From NCBI GenBank assembly GCA_022446885.1, contig JAKVBU010000011.1:62001-126000 (forward strand): DNA of 64,000 nucleotides, given 5' to 3'. Numbering within the stretch: position 1 is the first letter of the stretch; each line of letters opens with the position of its first letter. The stretch comes from Phycisphaerales bacterium (lineage in GTDB: Bacteria > Planctomycetota > Phycisphaerae > Phycisphaerales > SM1A02). The translations under genes and the position numbers were made by a program. The notes below the pieces were generated by a model that did no database searches, was not told the origin of the DNA, and saw only the letters and a program-made list of their open reading frames with translations. This document shows, one piece after another, positions 1 to 9,070 of the stretch.

Positions 1-1051
1 GGGCCCCGCGTACGCCGACGAAATGCATACGACCGTCAAAGGCGGGCTCCTGCCACCATGTCCAGGCGCCAGCGGGGCCGATGCGCTCGAGCCCTCCGGT
101 GCGCCAGGCGGGCATGCGCAGCAGCACGTCTCCGCCGCCGCTGATCTGCATGCGCCGCTGATATCCGGCGAGCGGCCCCATCGTGACTGCGCCCGCTTCT
201 TCGGTGATATCCGTCGAACCCACCTTGTAGTGAATGGCCGCTCGACGCCCACCAACATCTGTGCCGGCCAGCTTGGCCTGAATCGGGCGCCCGTCATGCT
301 CAAACACTGGCACGTCGGGTACCAAATGAATCAGTCGGCCCTGCAGATCGAGCGCGGTTCCGCCCCGTCCATCCCAGTCTGTGCGGCGAACGAACGCCCC
401 CTGCCGTGTGCCCAGCAAGCGAACATCGTCGCCGCGATACACAAATGACAATCCATCGGGATTACCCGCAACCAAACCGCGCGGGATCTCCCCCATGCCG
501 ATGTAGTGCTCGGGCAGTTTGCCGCGAACCACCACCGGCTTGTCTTCAACTGTGAGCACGGCATCTGCCTCATCAACCTGCACGCGCTCAGGCCCCAACG
601 ACTGCACGTGAGAAACGACTGCCTTGATTTGTGCCGGCGACAGTGTGCGTGCGAAGCCGGGCATGGGCGTGCCGGGAATACCGCTTCGAACAACTCGAGC
701 GATCGCCTCTTGCGTGTCTCCAAAAGAAAACCCGCCGGCTTTGAAGGAGCGGGCGGGTCGGTCAAGCACACGTGTGCCTTTGCCGTCTCCGCTGTCGCCA
801 TGGCAGGAGGCACACTGGGCCATGTAGATCATGTGCCCACTGGCGGGCGATGCCGTGGCCGTGGCCACATGGGCAGATTGCTCGAGTGAGGGAGGCGAAT
901 AGTTCGGCCCGGAGTGATCCGGAATAGTCATCGACCAGGTGGTGTAGATGATGATGAACGACACCAGCGGAACGACAATGAACAGGCAGAAGAGGCAGAT
1001 TCCGATGTCTCGGATCTTCTCCTGCGTCGTCTTGGGTTCATGGGAAGACAT
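1..1051 (-). CDS. Membrane-anchored cytochrome c, 3' end cut by window edge
   Basis: About 350 residues are visible; the C-terminus lies outside the window. An N-terminal transmembrane helix (about residues 12-37) is followed by a short linker and a class I cytochrome c domain with the heme motif CASCH at residues 80-84 and a likely axial Met in GTPMPGF near residue 130. This layout fits a periplasmic electron carrier tethered to the inner membrane. The roughly 210 residues after the heme domain (domain rich in Gly, Arg and Trp) match nothing I recognise. The start ATG at 1051 is the first Met before the helix. The next gene upstream on this strand is the A-type Fe-S carrier, 36 bases away, so co-transcription is possible. 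The redox partner is unknown. Confidence 0.85.
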   Translation of the reverse strand, partial: MSSHEPKTTQEKIRDIGICLFCLFIVVPLVSFIIIYTTWSMTIPDHSGPNYSPPSLEQSAHVATATASPASGHMIYMAQCASCHGDSGDGKGTRVLDRPARSFKAGGFSFGDTQEAIARVVRSGIPGTPMPGFARTLSPAQIKAVVSHVQSLGPERVQVDEADAVLTVEDKPVVVRGKLPEHYIGMGEIPRGLVAGNPDGLSFVYRGDDVRLLGTRQGAFVRRTDWDGRGGTALDLQGRLIHLVPDVPVFEHDGRPIQAKLAGTDVGGRRAAIHYKVGSTDITEEAGAVTMGPLAGYQRRMQISGGGDVLLRMPAWRTGGLERIGPAGAWTWWQEPAFDGRMHFVGVRGA

Positions 1052-1087
1052 GGGGGGAAGATAGTCGAAAGTCGAGCGTCGAAAGGA

Positions 1088-1462
1088 TCAGGCTGAGAAG
1101 GACGAGCCACACCCACAGGTGTTCGTGGCGTTGGGGTTGTTGAACACGAAGCCCCGCCCCATGATCTCGTCCTTGAAGTCGATCGTTGTGCCATTCAGAT
1201 AGAGGTAGCTCTTGGGATCGCAGACCACCTTGAGCGTAAAGGCCTCGGAGTCCTCTCCCTCGGCAGCAGGCACCTCGTACTCGTAGGTCCACGTCTCGTC
1301 TGAAGCCTTGGTCGTCTCGGTGAGATCGAGCAGGTATGAGAACCCGCTACACCCCCCGCCCTTCACGCCCACACGCAGCCGGATCGAGCCTGGGTCGAGG
1401 TCCTGCTGACGAACAATTTGGGCAACTTCACGGGCAGCTGTATCGGTGACGGTAACGGACAT
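1088..1462 (-). CDS. sufA: A-type Fe-S cluster carrier (IscA/SufA/ErpA family)
   Basis: A protein of 124 residues of the HesB/IscA family, which receives nascent Fe-S clusters from the scaffold and passes them to apo-proteins. The three ligand cysteines are visible: one in GGGCSGFSY and two in the C-terminal CGCG motif. The start at 1462 (MSVTVTD) is preferred over an in-frame ATG 33 bases upstream, because family members begin just before this segment. It is transcribed divergently from sufB with 112 bases between them, so it is most likely the SUF-system carrier. SufA, IscA and ErpA cannot be told apart by sequence alone; the symbol rests on the neighbourhood. Confidence 0.9.
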   Translation of the reverse strand: MSVTVTDTAAREVAQIVRQQDLDPGSIRLRVGVKGGGCSGFSYLLDLTETTKASDETWTYEYEVPAAEGEDSEAFTLKVVCDPKSYLYLNGTTIDFKDEIMGRGFVFNNPNATNTCGCGSSFSA

Positions 1463-1493
1463 GCATCGGGCTCCAAATGAGGTCTGACAGGGC

Positions 1494-1499
1494 ATTGTA
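1494..1499 (-). promoter_or_regulatory. Candidate -10 of the A-type carrier gene
   Basis: TACAAT on the minus strand, 31 bases before the start at 1462 and preceded by GGA. No good -35 is seen at the usual distance. On the plus strand TAGAAT at 1536-1541 lies 33 bases before sufB and could serve that direction. I could not find a clear inverted repeat for an IscR or SufR type regulator in the 112-base gap. Confidence 0.3.
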
Positions 1500-1574
1500 T
1501 CCGTGTTGGCAGGGCACGAGAAGGGCGTATCAGACTAGAATGATTCCAATCTTAGGACCCTCGACCTCACCGCC

Positions 1575-3038
1575 ATGTCAGACGATCCCAACGCACTTCT
1601 GGACACCTGGGCCGAGACCAGCGACTACCGCTGGGGCTTCACCACCGACATCGAATCCGAGACCCTCCCGCCGGGTCTGGATGAAGACGTCATCCGCAAA
1701 ATTAGCGCCATAAAGCGTGAGCCCGAGTGGATGCTCCAGTTCCGGCTGGATGCCTTCGCTCATTGGAAGACGATGCCCGAGCCAGACTGGGCCCACTTCC
1801 CCGATCGACCTTGGGGCCCGCTCGACTACCAAGCGATCTCCTACTACTCGGCGCCCAAGACCGACGCAGATCGGCCCAAGAGCCTCGACGAAGTGGACCC
1901 CAAACTACTTGAGACCTACGAGAAGCTGGGCATCCCGCTGGAAGAGCGAGCCGCGCTGGCGGGCGTCGCTGTGGATGCGGTGTTCGACAGCGTGTCCGTT
2001 GCAACTACCTTCCGCGACACCCTCAAGGAAGCGGGCGTCATCTTCTGCTCCTTCTCTGAGGCGGTGCAGGAGTACCCGGAACTGGTCCAGAAGTACCTGG
2101 GCAGTGTGGTGCCATCGAAGGACAACTTCTTCGCAGCCCTGAATGCCGCGGTGTTTACTGACGGCTCCTTCGTGTTCGTCCCCAAGGGCGTGGCATGCCC
2201 CATGGAACTGAGCACGTACTTCCGGATCAACGCCATGAACACCGGCCAATTCGAACGCACGTTGATCGTGTGCGACGAAGGCGCAAGCGTGTCGTATCTG
2301 GAAGGCTGCACCGCCCCTCAACGCGACGAGAATCAATTGCACGCCGCCGTCGTGGAACTGATCGCCGAGACCGACGCAACGATCAAGTACTCCACCATCC
2401 AGAACTGGTATCCCGGTGATGAAGACGGCAAGGGTGGCATCTACAACTTCGTAACCAAGCGGGGCCTGTGCCGAGGCGACCGCTCGCACATCTCCTGGAC
2501 GCAAGTTGAGACTGGATCGGCCATCACCTGGAAGTACCCATCGTGCGTGCTCAAAGGCGATGACTCCAGCGGCGAGTTCTATTCAGTCGCGCTGACGAAC
2601 ATGCGGCAGCAGGCTGACACCGGAACCAAGATGGTGCACATCGGCCGAAACACAACGAGCAACATCGTCTCCAAGGGCATCAGCGCTGGACATGGCCAGA
2701 ACACCTACCGAGGGCTGGTCAAAGTTCGTCCCGGCGCCACCAATGTCCGCAACTTCACCCAGTGTGACTCGATGCTCATGGGTAGCGAGTGCGGCGCCCA
2801 CACCTTCCCGGTCATCGAAGTCGAGAATGACACCGCCATCGTCGAGCATGAGGCGACCACGACTCGAATCGGCGAAGACAAGATCTTTTATCTGAACCAA
2901 CGCGGCCTGACTACGGAAGAGGCCGTCTCCATGATCGTCAATGGTTTCTGTCGCGAAGTGCTGGCCGAGTTGCCCATGGAGTTCGCGGTTGAAGCAAGAA
3001 AGCTGCTCGAAGTGAGCCTCGAAGACAGCGTCGGCTGA
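1575..3038 (+). CDS. sufB: Fe-S cluster assembly scaffold protein SufB
   Basis: At 487 residues it has the usual SufB length. SufB is the cytosolic scaffold on which sulfur and iron are assembled, working as a SufB-SufC2-SufD complex. The beta-helix core carries the family segments [13 protein letters not shown] and, near the C-terminus, [16 protein letters not shown] and [16 protein letters not shown]. It is the first gene of a tight operon sufB-C-D-S-T-Rieske; sufC begins 12 bases after its stop. The start ATG at 1575 gives the normal N-terminus ([12 protein letters not shown]). Nothing looks truncated. Confidence 0.97.
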   Translation: MSDDPNALLDTWAETSDYRWGFTTDIESETLPPGLDEDVIRKISAIKREPEWMLQFRLDAFAHWKTMPEPDWAHFPDRPWGPLDYQAISYYSAPKTDADRPKSLDEVDPKLLETYEKLGIPLEERAALAGVAVDAVFDSVSVATTFRDTLKEAGVIFCSFSEAVQEYPELVQKYLGSVVPSKDNFFAALNAAVFTDGSFVFVPKGVACPMELSTYFRINAMNTGQFERTLIVCDEGASVSYLEGCTAPQRDENQLHAAVVELIAETDATIKYSTIQNWYPGDEDGKGGIYNFVTKRGLCRGDRSHISWTQVETGSAITWKYPSCVLKGDDSSGEFYSVALTNMRQQADTGTKMVHIGRNTTSNIVSKGISAGHGQNTYRGLVKVRPGATNVRNFTQCDSMLMGSECGAHTFPVIEVENDTAIVEHEATTTRIGEDKIFYLNQRGLTTEEAVSMIVNGFCREVLAELPMEFAVEARKLLEVSLEDSVG

Positions 3039-3050
3039 GGAGCCCTCCCC

Positions 3051-3815
3051 GTGTCCCTGCTTGAAATTCGCAATCTGCATGCCACCGTCGAAGGCGTCGA
3101 GATCCTCAAGGGCATCGACCTCACCATCGAAGCGGGCAGCGTTCACTCGATCATGGGCCCCAACGGCTCCGGCAAGAGCACCTTGGCCAAGGTACTCGCC
3201 GGCGACGAGGTCTACGAGGTTACCGAAGGCGCCGTCCTGCTCGACGGCGAAGACCTTCTGGAGATGGAAGCTGACGAGCGAGCTCGATCAGGCATCTTCA
3301 TGGCCTTCCAGTACCCGGTCGAGATTCCTGGCGTGAGCACCAAGTACTTCCTCCGTGCAGCGGTCAACGCAGTTCGTTCGCACCGTGGCCTTGACCCACT
3401 CGACGCCGTGGGCTTCCTGAAGATGGTCAAGGAACGAGCACCAATGGTAGACCTTGATCCGACGCTGCTCGACCGATCCGTCAATGAGGGCTTCTCCGGC
3501 GGCGAGAAGAAGCGGGCCGAAGTGTTCCAGATGGCCATGCTCGAACCGAGCATGTGCGTGCTCGACGAGACAGACTCCGGCCTCGACATCGACGCCCTGA
3601 AGGTGGTGGCCGACGGTGTCAATGCCTTGCGCAGCCCCGATCGAGGATTCGTCGTGATCACGCACTACCAGCGGTTGCTGGAGTACATCGTGCCCGATCA
3701 TGTACACGTGCTGGTGGACGGCCGCATCGCTCGCAGCGGCGGCAAGGAACTGGCCTTCGAGTTGGAAGAGAAGGGGTACAGCTGGATCGAGCAGGGCTCG
3801 GCCTGCGGTTGCTGA
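3051..3815 (+). CDS. sufC: Fe-S assembly ATPase SufC
   Basis: An ABC-type ATPase of 254 residues that drives the SufBC2D complex; unlike transporters it is soluble. Walker A is GPNGSGKST (about residues 34-42), the signature is FSGGEKKR rather than LSGGQ, which is typical of SufC, and Walker B is CVLDETDSGLD. The start is GTG at 3051 (MSLLEIRNL), 12 bases after the sufB stop. The sufD start follows its stop by a single base, so translational coupling is likely. Confidence 0.97.
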   Translation: MSLLEIRNLHATVEGVEILKGIDLTIEAGSVHSIMGPNGSGKSTLAKVLAGDEVYEVTEGAVLLDGEDLLEMEADERARSGIFMAFQYPVEIPGVSTKYFLRAAVNAVRSHRGLDPLDAVGFLKMVKERAPMVDLDPTLLDRSVNEGFSGGEKKRAEVFQMAMLEPSMCVLDETDSGLDIDALKVVADGVNALRSPDRGFVVITHYQRLLEYIVPDHVHVLVDGRIARSGGKELAFELEEKGYSWIEQGSACGC

Positions 3816-3816
3816 C

Positions 3817-5073
3817 ATGACCACCATGACCAGATTCGCAGATGCCCTGATGGCAGCAGTCAATGGCGATGAGGGCCGCGAGGCAGCGCTGGCTCGATTC
3901 AATGATCGTGGTTGGCCCACCCGCCGCGACGAGGCCTTTCGCTACCTCGACCTGCGCCCCCTGCATGGTGTTGACTGGGCGCTGAGCGGCGCCCAGCGAG
4001 CCGACGAGTGCGTCGGCCTTGAGCTGCCCGGCGCCATCACGCTCGTGTTCGTGGGTGGTCGGTTCGATGAAGCCGCATCCGACCCCATGCCCGAAGGCGT
4101 TTCCATCGGCAACTGCCATGACTCCATCGCTGCCGACGTAGACCCGTTCACCGACCTGTGTCTGGCGGCTTGCGATCAGACATTGCACATCAAGATCGAG
4201 GCCGAGGTCAGCCTGTCGGGCCCCCTGCACATCGTGCATGAGACTCGGTCAGATGAACCAATGCTCTCTGCCCAGCGATGTGTGATCAGTGCCCAAGCGA
4301 ATTCAAGTTGCGTCGTCGTCGAGTCGATCCGGCTCGAAGGCAATGTGCTCTGTACACCAGTGACCGAGATCTCCGCTGCCCCAGAGGCTCGAGTTGAGTT
4401 CGCACGGATCATCGATGGAACCGAAGACGCATGGTGCTGTGGAACGATAGCAGTGCGGGCCGAAGCCGACGCCGTCGTACACGCCTCGGCTATTCCCTTC
4501 GGCGGCTGTGTGAATCGCACGCGGCTGGAGTCCACGCTCGCAGGTGAGCACGCCCATGTGGATCTTCGTGGATTGGGCGTGGCTGGCGGAAACCGGCACG
4601 TGGAGACTGTGTTGAGCGTGCGACACGCGGCCCCCGACTGCACCAGCAACATGCTCTTCAAACACGTGCTGGGCGATACGGCCCGAGCGTCCTTCACCGG
4701 CCGCATCAACGTGGACGAAGGTGCGCACGGCACCGATGCCGTGCAGACCAGTCGAAACATGCTGCTCTCCGATGGCGCCAAGGCATGGAGTCGCCCGCAA
4801 CTGGAAATCTACGCCGACGACGTCAAGTGCACCCACGGCTCGACCACTGGTCGACCGGATGCCGAGGCCGACTTCTACCTGCGTGCCCGCGGCATTGATC
4901 CCGGCACCACAGCCAGCCTCTTGGTGTGGGCCTTCGCCGCCGAAGTACTTGATGAACTTGAGCCCTCGGCCCTGCGTGTTCAAGCCGCCAGCCGCCTGCT
5001 CGATCAGTTGCCCGGCGGCGACAAACTCGACCCCACCGTAGTTGCGCCCGACGCCGAGCCTGACGCGACATGA
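3817..5073 (+). CDS. sufD: Fe-S assembly protein SufD
   Basis: A protein of 418 residues, the SufB paralogue that completes the SufBC2D scaffold and is needed for iron entry. The C-terminal half carries the shared SufB/SufD beta-helix: VDEGAHGTDAVQTSRNMLLS, the conserved CTHGSTTG turn and YLRARGID. I placed the start at ATG 3817, one base after sufC, rather than at an upstream in-frame ATG inside sufC. The stop overlaps the sufS start in an ATGA. Confidence 0.93.
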   Translation: MTTMTRFADALMAAVNGDEGREAALARFNDRGWPTRRDEAFRYLDLRPLHGVDWALSGAQRADECVGLELPGAITLVFVGGRFDEAASDPMPEGVSIGNCHDSIAADVDPFTDLCLAACDQTLHIKIEAEVSLSGPLHIVHETRSDEPMLSAQRCVISAQANSSCVVVESIRLEGNVLCTPVTEISAAPEARVEFARIIDGTEDAWCCGTIAVRAEADAVVHASAIPFGGCVNRTRLESTLAGEHAHVDLRGLGVAGGNRHVETVLSVRHAAPDCTSNMLFKHVLGDTARASFTGRINVDEGAHGTDAVQTSRNMLLSDGAKAWSRPQLEIYADDVKCTHGSTTGRPDAEADFYLRARGIDPGTTASLLVWAFAAEVLDELEPSALRVQAASRLLDQLPGGDKLDPTVVAPDAEPDAT

Positions 5074-6314
5074 GCGTCTCCACCGCGATCGGCCCGGACC
5101 AGATCGCGGCGATCCGCGCCGATCTGCCGGCACTGGCGCGGCGTGTTCATGACGACGTGCCGGCGGTGTATCTCGACGCAGCCGCCTCGACACCACGAGC
5201 CAAACCGGTCATCGAGGCGGTGCGAGCCTTTGATGAACAGTTCCCTGCAAATGTGCATCGGGCCACTCATCAGATGGCTTCAGAAGCAACAGAAGCGTTC
5301 GAAGCGGCACGAGCTGATGTAGCCCGCTTTATCAGCGCGGCCGCTCCGGGCGAAGTCGTCTTCACCCGGGGAACGACCGAAGCCATCAATCTATTCGCCA
5401 ATACGTGGGGCGCATCGTCGCTGCAGGCTGGCGATGAAGTGCTCATCACCGCGCTTGAGCACCATGCAAACATCGTGCCCTGGCAACTGCTGGCCCAACG
5501 CACTGGGTGCGTGCTGAGCGTGATCGACTGTGAAGACGATGGATCGATCGACACCGAGCGAGCCTTGTCCTGTTTCAGCGATCGCACTCGGCTGCTCTCG
5601 GTCACCTGGATCAGCAACGCGCTGGGCACGATCGTGGACATCGAACCCCTGATCGCCCACGCCCGCTCACGCGGCATCACGACGCTTGTGGACGCCGCCC
5701 AGGCCGTGGGCCATCGCCCTGTTGACGTGCGGGCACTGGGCGCAGATGCCATCGCCTTCAGCGGGCACAAGATGTTCGGCCCCACCGGCATCGGTTGCCT
5801 CTGGGCACATGGTGAATTGCTGGATTCGCTCCCACCATGGCAAGGTGGCGGGGAGATGATCGACACCGTCTCCTTCGACGGCTCGACGTGGAATACCCCG
5901 CCGTGGCGGTTCGAAGCGGGCACTCCGAATATCTCTGGTGCGATCGGGTTGGGCGCTGCAGTTCGGTGGTTGGAGCACATCGGCATGGATGCAGTCGCAG
6001 CACATGACCTCGCTGTCACCGGCGATCTGGCTCGTCGGCTGAGCGGCATCGATCGTGTTCGTCTGGTGGGTACCCCTACCCACAGAAGTGGCGCCGTGAG
6101 TTTCGTGGTGGACGGCATACACCCGGCAGATTGCGGCATGCTGCTGGATCGACACGGCATTGCTGTGCGAACCGGGCACCACTGCGCCGAACCCATCATG
6201 CGTCGCATGGGTGTGTCTGGAACCGTTCGAGCGTCCACCGGCTGCTTTACAAGCGTGGACGACATCGATCGAATCGAACAGGCATTGACCCGAGTCATCG
6301 AGGTGTTCGGATGA
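5070..6314 (+). CDS. sufS: Cysteine desulfurase SufS (group II)
   Basis: A PLP enzyme of 414 residues that takes sulfur from L-cysteine as a persulfide and supplies it to the SUF scaffold. The PLP lysine is K234 in SGHKMFGPTG; the catalytic cysteine is C372 in RTGHHCAEP, the short loop of group II enzymes. The usual TRGTTEAIN and HHANIVPWQ segments are present. It overlaps sufD and sufT by ATGA junctions. No sufE or sufU is seen here, so the persulfide acceptor is not obvious. A second, NifS-type desulfurase lies at the far end of the window. Confidence 0.97.
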   Translation: MSVSTAIGPDQIAAIRADLPALARRVHDDVPAVYLDAAASTPRAKPVIEAVRAFDEQFPANVHRATHQMASEATEAFEAARADVARFISAAAPGEVVFTRGTTEAINLFANTWGASSLQAGDEVLITALEHHANIVPWQLLAQRTGCVLSVIDCEDDGSIDTERALSCFSDRTRLLSVTWISNALGTIVDIEPLIAHARSRGITTLVDAAQAVGHRPVDVRALGADAIAFSGHKMFGPTGIGCLWAHGELLDSLPPWQGGGEMIDTVSFDGSTWNTPPWRFEAGTPNISGAIGLGAAVRWLEHIGMDAVAAHDLAVTGDLARRLSGIDRVRLVGTPTHRSGAVSFVVDGIHPADCGMLLDRHGIAVRTGHHCAEPIMRRMGVSGTVRASTGCFTSVDDIDRIEQALTRVIEVFG

Positions 6315-6724
6315 CCGATGGCAGCGATACCTGCGGGCCCCCGGATCGTGATGCGATTATTGCCGCAGTGAAAACGGTGCAGGACCCGGAGATCCCCGTA
6401 GACCTGTATGAACTGGGCCTGATCTACGAACTCGACGTGGATGATCTCGGCGCCGTTCGAATCGTCATGACGCTGACCACGCCAAATTGCCCCGTCGCCG
6501 AGACCATGCCCGGCATGGTGGAGAAGGCGGTGCGCACCGTGGCGGGCGTGCGTGATGTGCACATTGATCTGGTCTTTGATCCACCGTGGGACCCATCACG
6601 TATGAGTGAGGCGGCGAAACTTGAACTCGACTTCACCGGCAAGTTCGACCCGGCGGCGATCTCGCGGCGAAAGTCAACCCCCCTGACCGTCAACAGAAGG
6701 AATCGCCCCGATGGCCGAAGGTGA
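6311..6724 (+). CDS. sufT: SufT, MIP18/DUF59-family Fe-S maturation factor
   Basis: The protein has 137 residues. The DUF59 core is clear: AVKTVQDPEIPVDLYELGLI, then LTTPNCPVAE with the conserved cysteine, then a VHIDLVFDPPWDPSRMS segment. SufT proteins help mature Fe-S proteins and commonly sit in suf operons. The start at 6311 overlaps the sufS stop (ATGA); an in-frame ATG 180 bases upstream lies inside sufS and is ignored. The C-terminal tail (about 30 residues, rich in Arg and Lys) extends past the usual domain and overlaps the Rieske gene by 14 bases. Confidence 0.92.
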   Translation: MTDGSDTCGPPDRDAIIAAVKTVQDPEIPVDLYELGLIYELDVDDLGAVRIVMTLTTPNCPVAETMPGMVEKAVRTVAGVRDVHIDLVFDPPWDPSRMSEAAKLELDFTGKFDPAAISRRKSTPLTVNRRNRPDGRR

Positions 6725-7028
6725 ATTCGTGAAGGTCGCCATGGTCGAAGATGTACAGCCGGGCATTCCCTTGGCTGTGCAGGCTGGAGGCCACAAGTTG
6801 GCCATGTGCAACATCGACGGTGAGATGTACGCAATCGACGAGATGTGCACGCATGCCGATGCCAGTCTGTGCGATGGCGATATCGAGGGTTGCTCCATTG
6901 TGTGCCCGCTTCACTTTGGCTCCTTCGACATCAAGACGGGCGAAGCTCTCGACCCCCCTGCTTGCGTCAATCTGAAGACGTGGGAGACGAAGGTCGTAGA
7001 GGGCGAAGTGCACGTTCGCATCAACTGA
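6711..7028 (+). CDS. Small soluble Rieske-type ferredoxin
   Basis: The 105 residues form a single Rieske [2Fe-2S] domain. The two Cys-His pairs are CTHADA and CPLHFGSFD, spaced as in the NirD/bacterial Rieske-ferredoxin group. There is no signal peptide or membrane helix, so it is cytosolic. Overlap with sufT by 14 bases and position at the end of the suf operon suggest either an electron donor for cluster assembly or a client made together with the machinery. That role is inference. Rieske ferredoxins also serve aromatic dioxygenases, but none is nearby. Confidence 0.9.
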   Translation: MAEGEFVKVAMVEDVQPGIPLAVQAGGHKLAMCNIDGEMYAIDEMCTHADASLCDGDIEGCSIVCPLHFGSFDIKTGEALDPPACVNLKTWETKVVEGEVHVRIN

Positions 7029-7033
7029 TGCGA

Positions 7034-7828
7034 TTACGGACTGCAGAGCCCCCATGCCTCCAGCACACGCAGCAGGTCGGTGAGGTTCACTCGTCGATCG
7101 TGATTGACGTCACTTGGGCACGGCTGCGGGCACACACCGCTTCCGCATGCCGCATCTTCATGCCAGTAACCGCCCGCATCGAGACAGGCCAGCGATGTCG
7201 TCTGCACACAGAACTCGCCCAGACAACAAGCGCCACCAGGCGCATCGCAATCTGCCCGAATGGAAACAACGGGGCCATCCCACCAACCGATGCCCTCGCC
7301 GTGAAAGCCGCAGCGCAGTAGCCGTGGTGAAGATTCGTGGCAGGTGATGGCGCCCGACCCCCCGCCCTCATTGCCGTGAAACCAGCAATCTGCGAGCAGT
7401 GGCTGGCCATGGCTCATCCAGATCGCAGGCCCCACGTCAGCCTGATTGCCGACAATGATGCACCTGCTGATGGTGGGCGAGGCGTGGTCAAGGCACAGGC
7501 CGCCACCTCGTCTGATGCCACCCTCAGACCACGTGCCACCCCCGCCTGCAATGGTCAGATCGCTGATGGTCGTCTTATTGGTCTCACCAGAAATCAGACA
7601 GATGACACTGCTCGATTCGGTGCCCAACAGCAGCGTGTGCTCGGCGCTGTCCCCTCGCAGGGTGATGGCCTTGCCGCGAAGATCCACCGGGCCATGGTGA
7701 ATGCCAACGCTCAACAGAACCGTGTCACCGGGTGCGGCCAGATCTACGCCTGCCTGTGGGTCTGGCGCGTCGCCGGGAACATTGATGATGGCGCCACTCA
7801 CAGTGAGCACGAGGGATGTGATGAGCAT
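7034..7828 (-). CDS. Secreted right-handed beta-helix protein with C-terminal dockerin-like motif
   Basis: A protein of 264 residues with an N-terminal hydrophobic signal segment. Residues about 30-190 show the short repeating pattern of parallel beta-helix proteins (NosD/pectate-lyase-like: ITLRGDS, TISDLTIAGG, TISRCIIVGN). A Cys-rich stretch follows (GGACCLGEFC...GGYW...C), a type common in Phycisphaerae exoproteins, and then PSDVNHDRRVNLTDLLRVL, half of a type I dockerin calcium loop-helix. Such C-termini are thought to be sorting or attachment tags in this group. No catalytic residues can be assigned. It ends 5 bases from the convergent Rieske gene. Confidence 0.8.
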   Translation of the reverse strand: MLITSLVLTVSGAIINVPGDAPDPQAGVDLAAPGDTVLLSVGIHHGPVDLRGKAITLRGDSAEHTLLLGTESSSVICLISGETNKTTISDLTIAGGGGTWSEGGIRRGGGLCLDHASPTISRCIIVGNQADVGPAIWMSHGQPLLADCWFHGNEGGGSGAITCHESSPRLLRCGFHGEGIGWWDGPVVSIRADCDAPGGACCLGEFCVQTTSLACLDAGGYWHEDAACGSGVCPQPCPSDVNHDRRVNLTDLLRVLEAWGLCSP

Positions 7829-7834
7829 CCCGGC

Positions 7835-7840
7835 AGGCTA
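7835..7840 (-). promoter_or_regulatory. Candidate -10 for leaderless dockerin gene
   Basis: TAGCCT on the minus strand with only 6 bases between it and the ATG at 7828, so transcription would begin at the A of the start codon. No Shine-Dalgarno sequence fits in the space. Confidence 0.45.
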
Positions 7841-7892
7841 GATTCGACGCTTTGCCCTCAAAGGCCAACGTGCCAAAGAGCAGGCGAGCACT

Positions 7893-9011
7893 TCACTCAT
7901 AGACGATGACGGCTTCCCGAGTGAGCCGGCAATTGGGCCCCAATTGCCAATGAACGCCCTCGCCGGGGTCGGTCAACTGCTGCATCGTGACAAACCACGA
8001 GTCACCCTTGGGGCCGATGTCCTTCAGGATGACCCGCGAATCGGGCACTGGCATCCAGCGGCCCTCAAGATCAGCCCAGCTTGTTGGCGGCTCGCCCTCG
8101 GTCTCAATGTACTGCTCAATGGCCGTCTGCAATCGGCGAAGGATCGTGCGGGGCACGACCTGATCATCTGGAACAAATGGACGGGTGCCCGGCGGTGCAT
8201 CAACAAACTGCACCGAGCCCCAGTACTCGGGCCGATGCATGTCGATGGCATCCTGAGGCGTCCAAACCCAGTTGTCTTCCTTGACGCCTTCGGGTTTCAC
8301 GTAGGCGCCATCGACGATCTCCAGCGGCCATTGCACACGAGAAAAGTTCGCCGCCCAGATGTCACCGGGCCCAGGTGGACAGGGCACGTTGGACACGTCG
8401 GCAAAGCTCGACCAAGGAATCGCCACTTCAACCGTCCAGCCGCTGTCCTGATCAGACGGGTCGTTGATCGTGCCCTCAACATGTATGCCGGTCTTGAGGC
8501 CGACCATGTCCCAAGGAATGTCGAATGTGCCTCCACAGCGGTAGCCGCGGGTCAGACGTAGATCGAATTCCGTGCCCAGCACGTTGATCTCAAACTCGTC
8601 GTAGTCAACATTGTCACGATCGGGATCGACGAAGATCTCCCAGTCGTTGTCGCGATAGATGATCGAGTCACGCTCGGTGAGGGTGCCCCACAGATGTGGT
8701 TCATCCATCCAGCAGCCGAAGTAGAAGTACTCGTCGTCCCACAGCATGGCCGAGCGTGTGTCGAATTCAGGGCGTGGCTTTCGGTCACCCTCAATGTCGA
8801 TATAGAGGTCGGTACGGGGGGCCTGCAGCCAGATGGGCTCATCGAGTTTGCCGTCGATCTTCAGCGGCTGTGGCGCTCGCCCGACAACGTAAACGCGAGG
8901 ATGATCGTCAGGCAGCGTGCCCTGCACCTGAACTGCCACGGGCGCAGCACAGCCGCCGCCGAGAACGGCGGTCAACAGCAGCATGCCGGTGGTGGATCGG
9001 CCCCACTCCAT
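7893..9011 (-). CDS. Lipoprotein with CBM9-like sugar-binding domain
   Basis: The protein has 372 residues. The N-terminus has a lipobox (LGGGC, Cys near residue 21), so it should be anchored to a membrane facing the periplasm or outside. Residues about 45-260 look like the family 9 carbohydrate-binding fold of bacterial sugar-processing proteins: KIDGKLDEPIW, ARTDLYID, WDDEYFYFGCWMDEP, DNDWEIFVDPDRDN and WTVEVAIPWSSF. The last 100 residues are a separate region with no motif I recognise. No catalytic domain is seen, so it may bind glycans for uptake or for attachment. The neighbours do not point to a substrate. Confidence 0.8.
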   Translation of the reverse strand: MEWGRSTTGMLLLTAVLGGGCAAPVAVQVQGTLPDDHPRVYVVGRAPQPLKIDGKLDEPIWLQAPRTDLYIDIEGDRKPRPEFDTRSAMLWDDEYFYFGCWMDEPHLWGTLTERDSIIYRDNDWEIFVDPDRDNVDYDEFEINVLGTEFDLRLTRGYRCGGTFDIPWDMVGLKTGIHVEGTINDPSDQDSGWTVEVAIPWSSFADVSNVPCPPGPGDIWAANFSRVQWPLEIVDGAYVKPEGVKEDNWVWTPQDAIDMHRPEYWGSVQFVDAPPGTRPFVPDDQVVPRTILRRLQTAIEQYIETEGEPPTSWADLEGRWMPVPDSRVILKDIGPKGDSWFVTMQQLTDPGEGVHWQLGPNCRLTREAVIVYE

Positions 9012-9017
9012 CCCATC

Positions 9018-9023
9018 AGAGTA
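9018..9023 (-). promoter_or_regulatory. Candidate -10 for leaderless CBM9 lipoprotein gene
   Basis: TACTCT on the minus strand, 6 bases before the ATG at 9011. The gene is divergent from moaA, whose own candidate hexamer TACCAT lies at 9050-9055. Confidence 0.45.
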
Positions 9024-9070
9024 CGCGAGACGAACCCGCTTCGCCCCCCTACCATCGGGCCATTGCTCTC

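Noticed and set aside
331-813. Minus-strand ORF of 160 codons near the window start
   Set aside because: It is a different frame over the cytochrome c gene, whose CASCH motif and helix are in another frame running off the window edge.
4303-5196. Minus-strand ORF of 297 codons
   Set aside because: Antisense to sufD and sufS; no family character, and the plus-strand genes are certain.
5270-6562. Minus-strand ORF of 430 codons
   Set aside because: Antisense to sufS and sufT; composition is that of a shadow frame in GC-rich DNA.
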